Assembly (NCBI RefSeq): GCF_029774175.1
Contig: NZ_CP103834.1
Span: 2,163,001-2,227,000, forward strand
From: Actinobacillus genomosp. 1
GTDB lineage: Bacteria; Pseudomonadota; Gammaproteobacteria; Enterobacterales; Pasteurellaceae
Reading direction: 5' to 3'
Length of the DNA stretch: 64,000 bases
In this document: positions 1 to 8,568 of the stretch, piece by piece
Layout of the letters: the number at the start of each line of letters is the position of its first letter
Numbering within the stretch: the stretch's first letter is position 1
Position numbers and translations under genes: made by a program
Notes under the pieces: generated by a model
What the model saw: the letters and a program-made list of their open reading frames with translations, nothing else
Database searches by the model: none
What the model was told of the DNA's origin: nothing

Positions 1-1186
1 GTAATTCTGTGGATAACTCGGCAGCTTTAATCGTCCCCATATAAACCACCAATGTTTGGTTGCCTTGAGCAATCGTTTCCCATTTAAGTTGACTACCGTC
101 CGGCTTCAAATGACCGGTAATAAACATTGCGGTCTGTGCATAATCACGATGTGTGAGCGGAATCCCTGCATAAGCGGTTGCTCCTAATGCGGCAGTAATG
201 CCCGGCACGACACTAAACGGAATATTTTCTGCTTTAAGCACTTCCAATTCTTCTCCGCCACGCCCAAACACAAACGGATCACCACCTTTCAAACGCACCA
301 CACGTTTGCCTTGTTTGGCATATTTCACCAGTAACTGATTGGTATCATCTTGTTTAACGCTGTGTTTACCGGCACGTTTACCGACAAATACTTTATCCGC
401 ATCACGGCGAACCAATTCTAAAATTGCCTCGGAAACCAGAGCGTCATATAACACCACATCCGCCTGTTGAATCGTTTGTAGGCCTTTTAAGGTAAGTAAT
501 CCGGCATCGCCCGGTCCAGCTCCAACTAACGAAACTTCGCCTAAAACCGGATTATTGTTGCGTAATTCGGCTTCTACTAACGCTTCCGCTTGTTCAATTT
601 GATGATTTTCAGTCAGACGCTGAAAACTTTGATGGGTAAATAATTTTTCCCAGAAACGGCGACGTTGGGTTAATTGTGGGAATTGGGTTTTGACTGCACT
701 ACGCCAACGGGTCGCAATATCTGCCATTGCACCTAAATTATGTGGAATTAATGCTTCTAGTTTTTCACGTAACAAACGAATTAATACCGGTGCTGCACCG
801 CCGCTTGAAATCGCAATTTGCACCGGAGAACGGTCGATAATTGAAGGAAAAATATAGCTACAACGAGGTTGGTCATCCACCACATTGACTAAACGTTGTT
901 GGCTTTCAGCGGTTTCAAACACAAGTTGATTTAATGCATTATCATCGGTTGCAGCAATCACTAAATAGCTATTAGTTACTTGATTCGCTTCAAATGTTTT
1001 CGCAATCCATTCCACTTTTCCCTCATCTGTTAATGATTGAAGTGATGAATGGAGCTTTTCCGCAACCACTTTGACTGATGCACCGGCTTTTAATAAGGCA
1101 TCAATTTTACGTACGGCAATATGTCCGCCGCCAACAACCAATACCGGTCGGTTTTTTAAATCTACAAAAATTGGTAAGTAATTCAT
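1..1186 (-). CDS. cysG: Siroheme synthase CysG (3' end outside window)
   Basis: Multifunctional siroheme synthase: methylates uroporphyrinogen III and then oxidises and ferrochelates precorrin-2 to siroheme, the cofactor of sulfite and nitrite reductases. The start codon is the ATG at 1184-1186 on the minus strand, and the frame stays open to the window edge (about 395 of roughly 470 residues). The N-terminus carries the NAD-binding VLVVGGGHIAVRK motif (about residues 15-27). The methyltransferase domain begins near residue 217 with the VGAGPGDAG motif. It lies divergent from the sulfate-uptake operon, which fits a role in sulfate assimilation. The C-terminus cannot be judged here. Confidence 0.93.
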   Translation of the reverse strand, partial: MNYLPIFVDLKNRPVLVVGGGHIAVRKIDALLKAGASVKVVAEKLHSSLQSLTDEGKVEWIAKTFEANQVTNSYLVIAATDDNALNQLVFETAESQQRLVNVVDDQPRCSYIFPSIIDRSPVQIAISSGGAAPVLIRLLREKLEALIPHNLGAMADIATRWRSAVKTQFPQLTQRRRFWEKLFTHQSFQRLTENHQIEQAEALVEAELRNNNPVLGEVSLVGAGPGDAGLLTLKGLQTIQQADVVLYDALVSEAILELVRRDADKVFVGKRAGKHSVKQDDTNQLLVKYAKQGKRVVRLKGGDPFVFGRGGEELEVLKAENIPFSVVPGITAALGATAYAGIPLTHRDYAQTAMFITGHLKPDGSQLKWETIAQGNQTLVVYMGTIKAAELSTEL

Positions 1187-1456
1187 TTTTCCCCCACTCG
1201 CTTAAAACAAGCCACGATTTGTTTTATTAAGTTATAAGAGAAATTCGTTATTCTGAAAAATAATAACAGGATATAGATTATAGTCTTTTGGAATAAATCG
1301 CAGTTTTAGAGGCTTGATCTAAGGTCTTTTGTTTTAAAACAAGTAATTTGTGATGTTTTTTACTATTTTTATTCCATATGGCTATATAAATAAAGTTTCG
1401 GTTCTTTGCTAAAGTGACTTGAGCGGTTAGATTTTTAACCAATATGAGGATTTATT
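1187..1456. promoter_or_regulatory. Divergent cysG / sulfate operon intergenic region
   Basis: A 270-base AT-rich gap between the divergent cysG and sbp genes. It must hold both promoters. A TATATAAATAAAG stretch at about 1382-1394 is a plausible -10 region for the sulfate operon. I could not identify a defined CysB-type operator. Confidence 0.35.
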
Positions 1457-2464
1457 ATGAAGATTGTAAAAAAATTCCATTTTTTAACCGCTTGCTTAAT
1501 GTTATCAGTACAGGCTTATGCGGTTGAGTTATTAAACGTTTCTTATGATCCGACCCGTGAGTTTTACAAACAATATAACCGCCTGTTTGCCGACTATTGG
1601 CAACAACAAAGCGGTGAGCAGATCACGATAAAAACATCACACGGCGGATCCGGCAAACAAGCTCGTGCGGTGATTGACGGCTTACAAGCGGATGTTGTCA
1701 GCTTGGCATTAGCCGGCGATATTGATGCGTTGAATAAACATCAAGATCTTATTGATCCGAATTGGCAACGACGTTTAGCTGAACGTAGCTTACCGTATCA
1801 CTCAACCATTGTGTTTTTAGTGCGTAAAGGGAATCCTAAACGGATATACGACTGGCAGGATTTAGTACGAGATCCGAGTATTGAAGTGATTACCCCGAAC
1901 CCAAAAACGTCCGGCGGAGCAAGATGGAATTTTCTAGCGGCTTGGGCGTATGCAAAACAGCATTTTGGCACGGAACAGCAAGCATTGGATTTTGTAAGCC
2001 AGTTGTATAAGCAAGTGCCTGTGTTAGATACCGGAGCGAGAGGGGCGACGATGAGCTTTATCCAACGAGGTTTAGGCGATGTCTTACTTGCTTGGGAAAA
2101 TGAGGCTTATCTCGCCTTACAGGAAGAAGGCGGTGATCAGTTTGAAATAGTCACCCCAAAAGTTTCGATTATTGCCGAGCCACCGGTTGCCGTGGTGGAT
2201 AAAGTGGTGGATAAAAAAGGTACACGTAAACAAGCGGAGGCTTATCTGCAATATTTATATAGCGAAGCGGCACAACGCCTGATTGCCAAACATTATTATC
2301 GCCCTGCAAGCGGTCAAATTTTAGCGGAATTTCGCCAACAATTTCCTGCTTTGACCCTGTTAAAAATGCACGAAGTTTTTGGCGGCGGTTGGGAATTGAT
2401 TCAACCGAAATTTTTCGACGACGGTGCGATCTTCGATCAAATTTTAGAAAAAATTTATCAATAA
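1457..2464 (+). CDS. sbp: Periplasmic sulfate-binding protein
   Basis: Solute-binding protein of the sulfate/thiosulfate ABC importer. It is 335 residues, the usual length for Sbp/CysP. A Sec signal peptide spans residues 1-22 (basic MKIVKK, hydrophobic core, cleavage after AYA). The mature start LLNVSYDPTREFYKQYN and the later SHGGSGKQARAVIDGLQADVV and TPNPKTSGGARWNFLAAW stretches are family signatures that bind the oxyanion. It is first gene of sbp-cysT-cysW-cysA, 18 bases before cysT. Sbp and CysP are paralogues with overlapping specificity, so sulfate versus thiosulfate cannot be settled from sequence. Confidence 0.92.
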   Translation: MKIVKKFHFLTACLMLSVQAYAVELLNVSYDPTREFYKQYNRLFADYWQQQSGEQITIKTSHGGSGKQARAVIDGLQADVVSLALAGDIDALNKHQDLIDPNWQRRLAERSLPYHSTIVFLVRKGNPKRIYDWQDLVRDPSIEVITPNPKTSGGARWNFLAAWAYAKQHFGTEQQALDFVSQLYKQVPVLDTGARGATMSFIQRGLGDVLLAWENEAYLALQEEGGDQFEIVTPKVSIIAEPPVAVVDKVVDKKGTRKQAEAYLQYLYSEAAQRLIAKHYYRPASGQILAEFRQQFPALTLLKMHEVFGGGWELIQPKFFDDGAIFDQILEKIYQ

Positions 2465-2482
2465 ATAGGCTAAGGAAATGTT

Positions 2483-3295
2483 ATGCAGCAAACTCGAATT
2501 ATTCCCGGTTTTAATCTTTCGTTAGGCTACACGCTGACCTTCTTAAGTCTTGTCGTACTGATTCCGTTAGCTGGTCTATTTATCTTTTCCGCTCAAATTT
2601 CAGCCGAACAATTTCTTAAACTGATTAGCAGTAAGCAGTTGTTACTTGCACTAGGTTTATCTTTTAAAACAGCACTAAGTGCCGCACTCATCAATAGTTT
2701 TATCGGTTTATTGCTTGCTTGGGTGTTAGTTCGCTATCAATTTTGGGGCAAGCGTTTGATGGATACCTTTATTGATATGCCGTTTGCCTTGCCGACAGCG
2801 GTAGCAGGTATTGCTCTTACGGCGATTTACGCTCGCAACGGTATTATCGGGCAATTTTTTGAAACCAAAATTGCGTATAGCTCATTAGGTATTACCTTAG
2901 CGTTATTATTTGTGACCTTACCTTTTGTCGTTCGTACGCTACAACCGGTGCTGGAAGATTTACCGAAAGATGTGGAAGAAGCTGCCTCAATTTTGGGTGC
3001 AAATACTTTCCAAACTTTTCGCTATGTGATTTTTCCGGCAATTTTACCGGCATGGATTACCGGTTTTACCTTGGCATTTGCACGCGGCATCGGCGAATAC
3101 GGTTCGGTGGTATTTATTTCCGGTAATTTGCCGTTCAGAACCGAAATTTTACCGCTAGTGATTATGTCAAAACTGGATCAATACGATTATGTCGGTGCGG
3201 CAACTATTGGTGCATTAATGCTGATCATCTCATTTGTACTAATTTTTGTGATCAACCTGATTCAGCGTTACTTTGCTAAACGAACAGCAAAATAA
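2483..3295 (+). CDS. cysT: Sulfate ABC transporter permease CysT
   Basis: Inner-membrane permease subunit (also called CysU) of the sulfate/thiosulfate importer. It is 270 residues with about six hydrophobic segments. The cytoplasmic EAA loop that docks on the ATPase is visible around residues 165-190 (EEAASILGANTFQTFRYVIF). It pairs with CysW 12 bases downstream. A Shine-Dalgarno AAGGA precedes the ATG. Confidence 0.93.
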   Translation: MQQTRIIPGFNLSLGYTLTFLSLVVLIPLAGLFIFSAQISAEQFLKLISSKQLLLALGLSFKTALSAALINSFIGLLLAWVLVRYQFWGKRLMDTFIDMPFALPTAVAGIALTAIYARNGIIGQFFETKIAYSSLGITLALLFVTLPFVVRTLQPVLEDLPKDVEEAASILGANTFQTFRYVIFPAILPAWITGFTLAFARGIGEYGSVVFISGNLPFRTEILPLVIMSKLDQYDYVGAATIGALMLIISFVLIFVINLIQRYFAKRTAK

Positions 3296-3307
3296 AAGGG
3301 AAGGAAT

Positions 3308-4123
3308 ATGCAAAGTTTACTCAAAAAACGACCGCTTACCGAAACGCTCTTGATTAGCGTAGCAATGATTTTATTCGTTGTTTTCTTACTGTTACCGTTA
3401 TTAGTTGTTATTTCACAAGGCTTGGCTAAGGGGATAGATTTTTTCCTTGTGGCGATCTGCGAACAAGATACGCTTGCCGCCCTAAAACTTACCTTGTTAG
3501 CCGCCGCTATTGCCGTACCGCTTAATGTGATTTTCGGGCTTGCCGCCGCTTGGGCGGTGACTAAATATCAATTTAAAGGCAGACAATTTTTATTAACACT
3601 CATTGATCTACCTTTTTCGATTTCACCGGTGGTGGCAGGCTTAATTTACGTGTTGTTATTCGGCGCACAGAGTTGGCTGTATCCGCACTTACAAGCGGTC
3701 GATTTTCAAATTGTTTATGCGATTCCGGGCATTATTTTAGCTACCTTATTTGTCTCCGTACCTTTTGTCGCGCGAGAACTGATTCCAATTATGGAAGCAC
3801 AAGGCACTACCGAAGAAGAAGCGGCGGCAGTATTAGGTGCAAACGGCTGGCAAATTTTCTATCACGTCACTTTACCGAATATCAAATGGGCGTTATTACA
3901 CGGCGTGGTGCTTTGTACCGCACGTGCATTAGGCGAATTTGGGGCGGTTTCAGTAGTATCCGGGCATATTCGCGGATTAACCAATACCTTACCGCTGCAA
4001 ATTGAGATTTTATACAACGAATACAATATCGTGGCGGCATTTTCGGTTGCGATTTTATTACTCGGTTTATCTTTAATTTTATTATTTCTTCGTCAATGGA
4101 CGGAAGCGAAATTAGCACGATAG
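3308..4123 (+). CDS. cysW: Sulfate ABC transporter permease CysW
   Basis: Second permease of the sulfate/thiosulfate importer, 271 residues, with about six membrane segments. Its EAA loop (EEEAAAVLGANGWQIFYHV, about residues 160-180) mirrors that of CysT. It lies between cysT and cysA with gaps of 12 and 10 bases, so it is clearly cotranscribed. An AAGGGAAGGA ribosome-binding site precedes the start. Confidence 0.93.
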   Translation: MQSLLKKRPLTETLLISVAMILFVVFLLLPLLVVISQGLAKGIDFFLVAICEQDTLAALKLTLLAAAIAVPLNVIFGLAAAWAVTKYQFKGRQFLLTLIDLPFSISPVVAGLIYVLLFGAQSWLYPHLQAVDFQIVYAIPGIILATLFVSVPFVARELIPIMEAQGTTEEEAAAVLGANGWQIFYHVTLPNIKWALLHGVVLCTARALGEFGAVSVVSGHIRGLTNTLPLQIEILYNEYNIVAAFSVAILLLGLSLILLFLRQWTEAKLAR

Positions 4124-4133
4124 TGGGGCAGAT

Positions 4134-5204
4134 ATGGCAATTAGCGTTAAACAAATTAATAAAACATTCAATCAATTCCAAGCACTCAATAATATTGATT
4201 TTACCATTCAAAACGGCGAATTGACCGCTTTACTCGGGCCTTCAGGCTGTGGGAAAACTACTTTACTACGTATTATTGCCGGATTGGAAACTGCAACAAG
4301 CGGTCAAATTTTGTTTGATGATTGCGATGTTACCCAACTTTCGGCAAAAGAACGGGATATCGGTTTTGTGTTTCAACATTACGCTTTGTTTCGTCATATG
4401 ACAATTGCCGACAATATTGCCTTTGGTTTGCGAATGAAGCCGAAACAAGAACGCTTGTCGGAGGCTGAAATCCAAGCAAAAGTTAAAAATCTCTTGGAGT
4501 TAATTCAGCTGGAACATATCGGTGGGCGCTATCCCGATCAGCTTTCCGGCGGACAGCGTCAGCGAGTTGCTTTGGCAAGAGCCATTGCGACTGAACCGAA
4601 AGTGTTATTGTTAGACGAACCGTTCGGTGCTTTAGATGCGAAAGTGCGTAAAGATTTGCGTCGTTGGCTACGTGATTTTCATCATGAGATTAATCTCACC
4701 AGTATTTTTGTCACTCATGATCAAGATGAGGCATTGGAAGTATCGGATAAGATTATTTTGATGAATAAAGGGCAAATTGAACAAATCGGCACGCCGGAAC
4801 AGGTTTATAAACAGCCCAAAAGTGCGTTTGTAGCAAATTTTCTAGGGGATGTGAATATTTTACACGGTTATATTTTAGCCGGTGTATTACATATTGATAC
4901 GTTTAACAAGCCAATTGAGCAATGCTATGCCGCCGATGATGTGGTGGTGTATGTGCGACCGCACGAAATCGCCATTAGCAAAACGCATAAAGAAAATTCG
5001 CTAAAAGGCGTTATTTCTCGAGTACATACCGCAGGTCCTACGGTATTTTTAGAGGTGTTACATAAAAATCACGAACCGATAGAAATATCCGTCAGTTATG
5101 CTCAATTTGGACAAGAGCAATTTAGCGTAGGCGATGAAGTCTATTTCCAACCGTTATTACTTAATTTCTTTGTACAAAACGAATTGATTGAATTTATGAT
5201 TTAA
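4134..5204 (+). CDS. cysA: Sulfate/thiosulfate ABC transporter ATPase CysA
   Basis: ATPase that powers the CysTW permease, 356 residues. Walker A GPSGCGKTT is at residues 35-43, the Q-loop follows in VFQHYALF, the signature is LSGGQRQRVALARA, and Walker B is LLLDEPFGALD with the switch His in FVTHDQDEA. The C-terminal third is the usual TOBE-type regulatory extension. It is last gene of the operon and is followed by an inverted uptake-signal hairpin. Confidence 0.95.
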   Translation: MAISVKQINKTFNQFQALNNIDFTIQNGELTALLGPSGCGKTTLLRIIAGLETATSGQILFDDCDVTQLSAKERDIGFVFQHYALFRHMTIADNIAFGLRMKPKQERLSEAEIQAKVKNLLELIQLEHIGGRYPDQLSGGQRQRVALARAIATEPKVLLLDEPFGALDAKVRKDLRRWLRDFHHEINLTSIFVTHDQDEALEVSDKIILMNKGQIEQIGTPEQVYKQPKSAFVANFLGDVNILHGYILAGVLHIDTFNKPIEQCYAADDVVVYVRPHEIAISKTHKENSLKGVISRVHTAGPTVFLEVLHKNHEPIEISVSYAQFGQEQFSVGDEVYFQPLLLNFFVQNELIEFMI

Positions 5205-5220
5205 CGGGTTTTATAAAGAA

Positions 5221-5266
5221 ACAAGCGGTTAATTTTGCATAAGAATGTGCAAATTTAACCGCTTTA
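5221..5266. terminator. Inverted uptake-signal hairpin, bidirectional terminator
   Basis: AAGCGGTTAA at 5223-5232 pairs with TTAACCGCTT at 5255-5264, and the stem extends inward through TTTTGCA/TGTGCAAA. It lies between the convergent cysA and lldD genes. Each arm is an uptake-signal core, a common terminator arrangement in Pasteurellaceae. Confidence 0.75.
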
Positions 5267-5284
5267 TTTATATCAGTAACAATA

Positions 5285-6430
5285 TTACAGCTTACTTAAA
5301 TCCACTAACGCATCACGGGTGATGTCGCTGATTTTCTGGTTGCTGGTAAGAGTCATTGCCACGTGCATTTCTTTCTTGAAGATATCCAACATATTTTCCA
5401 CACCGGCTTTGCCTGCTGCGCCGAGAGCGTACACAAACGCACGTCCGAGCATAGTAGCGTCCGCACCTAATGCGAGCATACGTACAATATCTAAGCCGTT
5501 ACGAATGCCTGAGTCGGCAAGAATTTTAATATCTCCTTTCACCGCATCCGCAATCGAAGGTAAGGCTCTTGCGCTGGATAATGCCCCGTCTAGCTGGCGA
5601 CCGCCGTGATTTGAAACTACAATACCGTCCGCACCGAACCGTACCGCATCTTTCGCATCTTCCGGATCTAAAATGCCTTTGATCACCATCGGACCGTCCC
5701 AGAAATCACGAATCCATTCCAAATCTTTCCACGAAATCGACGGGTCGAAGTTCTCGCCTAACCACACTACATAATCATCTAAGCCCACCGCTTTACCGGT
5801 ATAAGCCGAAACGTTACCGAGCGTATGCGGTTTACCTTTAATACCGACATCCCACGCCCAGAACGGGTGAGTTACTGCTTGTAATGCACGGCGGATTTCT
5901 TTGTAATCGCCGCTCATACCCGAATGGCGATCACGATAACGTGCGCCCGGTGTCGGCATATCTACAGTAAACACTAAGGTTGAACAACCGGCCGCTTTGG
6001 CACGCTCTAATACGTGTTTCATAAAACCACGGTCTTTTAACACATAAAGTTGGAACCACATCGGGCGTTTAATAGAAGCAGTCACTTCTTCAATCGGACA
6101 AATTGAGACAGTCGAAAGCGTGAACGGAATCCCTTTATTTTCCGCCGCTTGTGCCGCCTGTACTTCACCGCGGCGAGCATACATACCGCAAGCGCCTACC
6201 GGTGCAAGCACCGCCGGCATTGCAAGCTTTTCACCAAATAATTCGATTTCGGTATCAAGCTTCGACATATCTTTCAATACACGCTGACGTAACGCGAGAT
6301 CGGCAAGATCCGTAACATTACGTTCCAGCGTACGTTCTGCGAATGAGCCGCCGTCCGCATAATGAAACATAAACGGGGGAACGCGGCGACGCGCCGCTTC
6401 ACGATAGTCATTGGCTGATGAAATAATCAT
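5285..6430 (-). CDS. lldD: FMN-dependent L-lactate dehydrogenase
   Basis: Membrane-associated flavoenzyme that oxidises L-lactate to pyruvate and passes electrons to quinone. It is 381 residues, the standard length of LldD/LctD. The FMN and substrate residues are recognisable: LAPVGACGMYARRGE near the N-terminus, FQLYV, and the catalytic-base motif VVSNHGGRQLDGA at about residue 270, followed by the phosphate-binding GADATMLGRAFVYALG. It appears monocistronic, with no lldP or lldR next to it. A CRP-like site lies about 110 bases upstream. Confidence 0.95.
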   Translation of the reverse strand: MIISSANDYREAARRRVPPFMFHYADGGSFAERTLERNVTDLADLALRQRVLKDMSKLDTEIELFGEKLAMPAVLAPVGACGMYARRGEVQAAQAAENKGIPFTLSTVSICPIEEVTASIKRPMWFQLYVLKDRGFMKHVLERAKAAGCSTLVFTVDMPTPGARYRDRHSGMSGDYKEIRRALQAVTHPFWAWDVGIKGKPHTLGNVSAYTGKAVGLDDYVVWLGENFDPSISWKDLEWIRDFWDGPMVIKGILDPEDAKDAVRFGADGIVVSNHGGRQLDGALSSARALPSIADAVKGDIKILADSGIRNGLDIVRMLALGADATMLGRAFVYALGAAGKAGVENMLDIFKKEMHVAMTLTSNQKISDITRDALVDLSKL

Positions 6431-6536
6431 AGATACTTCCTTATACTGTTTTAATTAAAATAGAAATAATTAGCATTTAGATTTTAAATCAAAATTGTTA
6501 ATAAGGATATAATTAGATGTAAATTTTTTGTGAAAG

Positions 6537-6552
6537 TGTGGTGCAGATCACA
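6537..6552 (-). promoter_or_regulatory. CRP-like site upstream of lldD
   Basis: TGTGG-N6-TCACA at 6537-6552 differs by one base from the CRP consensus half-site pair TGTGA-N6-TCACA. It lies 107-122 bases upstream of the lldD start. Catabolite control of lactate oxidation would be sensible, but the site is inferred from sequence only. Confidence 0.5.
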
Positions 6553-6560
6553 GAAATGAA

Positions 6561-6597
6561 AAAGCTCTCTTTGCTTTATAAAAGTAAAGAGAGCTTA
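6561..6597 (-). terminator. Terminator after birA
   Basis: AAGCTCTCTTTGCTTT and its complement form a long hairpin at 6562-6596. Read on the minus strand it is followed by TTTTTC, placing a Rho-independent terminator directly after the murB-birA operon. Confidence 0.75.
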
Positions 6598-6611
6598 TGA
6601 AAGCAAGCGTA

Positions 6612-7376
6612 TTATTCCGCTCTTAAAGACATTTCACCGATACCGAACGGCGTAATTGTACCGTTTTGTTCGAGCAATAATTCGCCTTGTTGATTGATCC
6701 CTCGTGAAATACCGTGAATTTCACTGCCTTCCGTAACTAGTTTTACCGGCTGATCACGAAAGATATCAAACATTTGCCAACGCTCGGCATAATGTTCAAA
6801 GCCGACAAGCGGATAAATTTTAAGATTTTTTTGCAATTCATAAGCGAGGCGACACACCAGTGCATTACGATCAAACTGATAACCTGATAAATCAGACCAC
6901 GCTTGGGTCACGATATTTTCATCCACTTTGGTCATTCCCAAATTCAAACCGATGCCGATTACTAAATGGATACCACTGCGATCCGCTTTAGTTTCAATCA
7001 GAATCCCGCCCATTTTTTTGCCGCAATAATAAATATCATTCGGCCATTTGATTTGGATATTTTCAACCTGTTGCGCTTGCAAACTTTCAGCAATAATCAG
7101 TGAAACCACCAAACTCAGCGAAGAAATATGCGCAGCGTCTTCAGTCGGGTAATGCCATAAAATCGAAAAATAGACATTTTCACTTTGCGGTGAATACCAA
7201 GTGCGCCCACGTCTGCCTCTGCCGGCGGTTTGTTGCTCCGCCAAACAAGCCGATCCTTGCGGCAAGGTTTGATAATGTTTGAGTAGATATTCGTTTGTCG
7301 AATCAATTTCATCAAACACCAACGCTTGCCCGCACAATAATGCCATCTGGATCTGAGATTGGTTTAATTTGCTCAT
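6612..7376 (-). CDS. birA: Biotin-protein ligase lacking the repressor domain
   Basis: Activates biotin to biotinyl-AMP and attaches it to AccB. It is 254 residues. The catalytic domain starts almost at the N-terminus, with FDEIDSTNEYLL, the biotinyl-AMP loop GRGRRGRTWYSP, IKWPNDIYY and the KMGGILIE motif, and a small SH3-like C-terminal domain. The winged-helix DNA-binding domain of about 60 residues found in E. coli BirA is absent. The upstream murB gene ends only 8 bases away, so it is not a misplaced start. It is therefore probably a ligase only, not a biotin-operon repressor. Confidence 0.93.
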   Translation of the reverse strand: MSKLNQSQIQMALLCGQALVFDEIDSTNEYLLKHYQTLPQGSACLAEQQTAGRGRRGRTWYSPQSENVYFSILWHYPTEDAAHISSLSLVVSLIIAESLQAQQVENIQIKWPNDIYYCGKKMGGILIETKADRSGIHLVIGIGLNLGMTKVDENIVTQAWSDLSGYQFDRNALVCRLAYELQKNLKIYPLVGFEHYAERWQMFDIFRDQPVKLVTEGSEIHGISRGINQQGELLLEQNGTITPFGIGEMSLRAE

Positions 7377-7384
7377 AACTTTAG

Positions 7385-8413
7385 TTATCTCGTGACTTCT
7401 TCGCTATTCACTTCGCCATTTTTGCCCATAAAACGCACTTCCGGATGCAGCTCAACCCCGAATTTTTCACGTACACGGCGGCGAACTTCTTTCGCTAATG
7501 CCACTACATCTGAACCAGCTGCCGCTTGCTTATTAATCAGTACCAACGCTTGTTTTTCATGTACCGCCGCGCCACCTACTTGAAAGCCTTTCAATTCGCA
7601 TTGGTCAATCAACCAACCTGCCGCCAATTTTACTGTGCCGTCAGCTTGCGGGTAATTTGGAATATTCGGGTAAGCGGTCTGAATTTGCGCAAATTTTGCA
7701 GCATCAATCACCGGATTTTTAAAGAAACTACCGGCATTACCGAACTCGTCCGGATTCGGTAATTTTGCCGAACGTACCGCACACACTTCGTCAAACACTT
7801 GTTGAGGCGTTACGCTTTGCGGATCAAACTGAGTTAATGAGCCATAACTTAATACCGGCTGCCATGCTTTTGTCAATTTGATTCCGACCGAGAGAATCGC
7901 AAACTCGTCTTTGTATTGGTGTTTAAACACACTTTCACGATAACCGAATTGGCACTCTTGTTTGGTTAAACGGAAAATGTCGCCGGTGCGTAAATTCAGT
8001 ACTTCGACAAAATCACACACTCGCTCAAATTCAACCCCGTAAGCACCGATATTTTGAATCGGTGCAGAACCTGCCACACCCGGAATGAGTGCGAGATTCT
8101 CAAGACCTGCAATATTGTTTGCCAGCGTCCATTTCACCAGCCCATGCCAATTTTCACCGCCTTGCACGTGCAGATAGTGGAATTGTTCATCTTCGTGATG
8201 CGTAATACCTTTTAATTTGTTGATGAATACGCAACCGTCAAAATCATCTAAGAAAATCACATTTGAGCCTTGTCCTAAAATCAGTACCGGCTGATGATTG
8301 TTTACGGCGGTTTGCCATTCGTTAAGTAATTGTTCGGCACTGCTGAATTCAACGATTTTGCTTGCATTTGCCGCTAAATGAAAGGTATGGAAAGGGGTTA
8401 AGCTGTATTTCAT
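7385..8413 (-). CDS. murB: UDP-N-acetylenolpyruvoylglucosamine reductase
   Basis: NADPH- and FAD-dependent reductase that makes UDP-N-acetylmuramate for peptidoglycan. It is 342 residues, matching the E. coli-type (type I) MurB. FAD-binding motifs ILGQGSNVIF and the LENLALIPGVAGSAPIQNIGAYG stretch are present. The catalytic serine region GNAGSFFKNPV and the C-terminal HPEVRFMG complete it. It is 8 bases upstream of birA, the same pairing as in E. coli and other gammaproteobacteria. Confidence 0.95.
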   Translation of the reverse strand: MKYSLTPFHTFHLAANASKIVEFSSAEQLLNEWQTAVNNHQPVLILGQGSNVIFLDDFDGCVFINKLKGITHHEDEQFHYLHVQGGENWHGLVKWTLANNIAGLENLALIPGVAGSAPIQNIGAYGVEFERVCDFVEVLNLRTGDIFRLTKQECQFGYRESVFKHQYKDEFAILSVGIKLTKAWQPVLSYGSLTQFDPQSVTPQQVFDEVCAVRSAKLPNPDEFGNAGSFFKNPVIDAAKFAQIQTAYPNIPNYPQADGTVKLAAGWLIDQCELKGFQVGGAAVHEKQALVLINKQAAAGSDVVALAKEVRRRVREKFGVELHPEVRFMGKNGEVNSEEVTR

Positions 8414-8505
8414 TTTCGTCTATAAGTGAATAAAAGTTATGAGGAGTTTATCATAAACCCAAATATAAACACAGGAAGAGTAGCACTAATTAAAATGGAG
8501 CAAAA

Positions 8506-8542
8506 AAATAACCCTCTTGCTTAAATAAGCAAAAGGGTTACT
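8506..8542 (-). terminator. Terminator after ompA
   Basis: TAACCCTCTTGCTT pairs with AAGCAAAAGGGTTA across a 4-base loop at about 8508-8541. On the minus strand it is followed by a T-rich run. It ends the ompA transcript. Confidence 0.75.
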
Positions 8543-8568
8543 AATTTAACTTTAGAAAATTAACTAAA

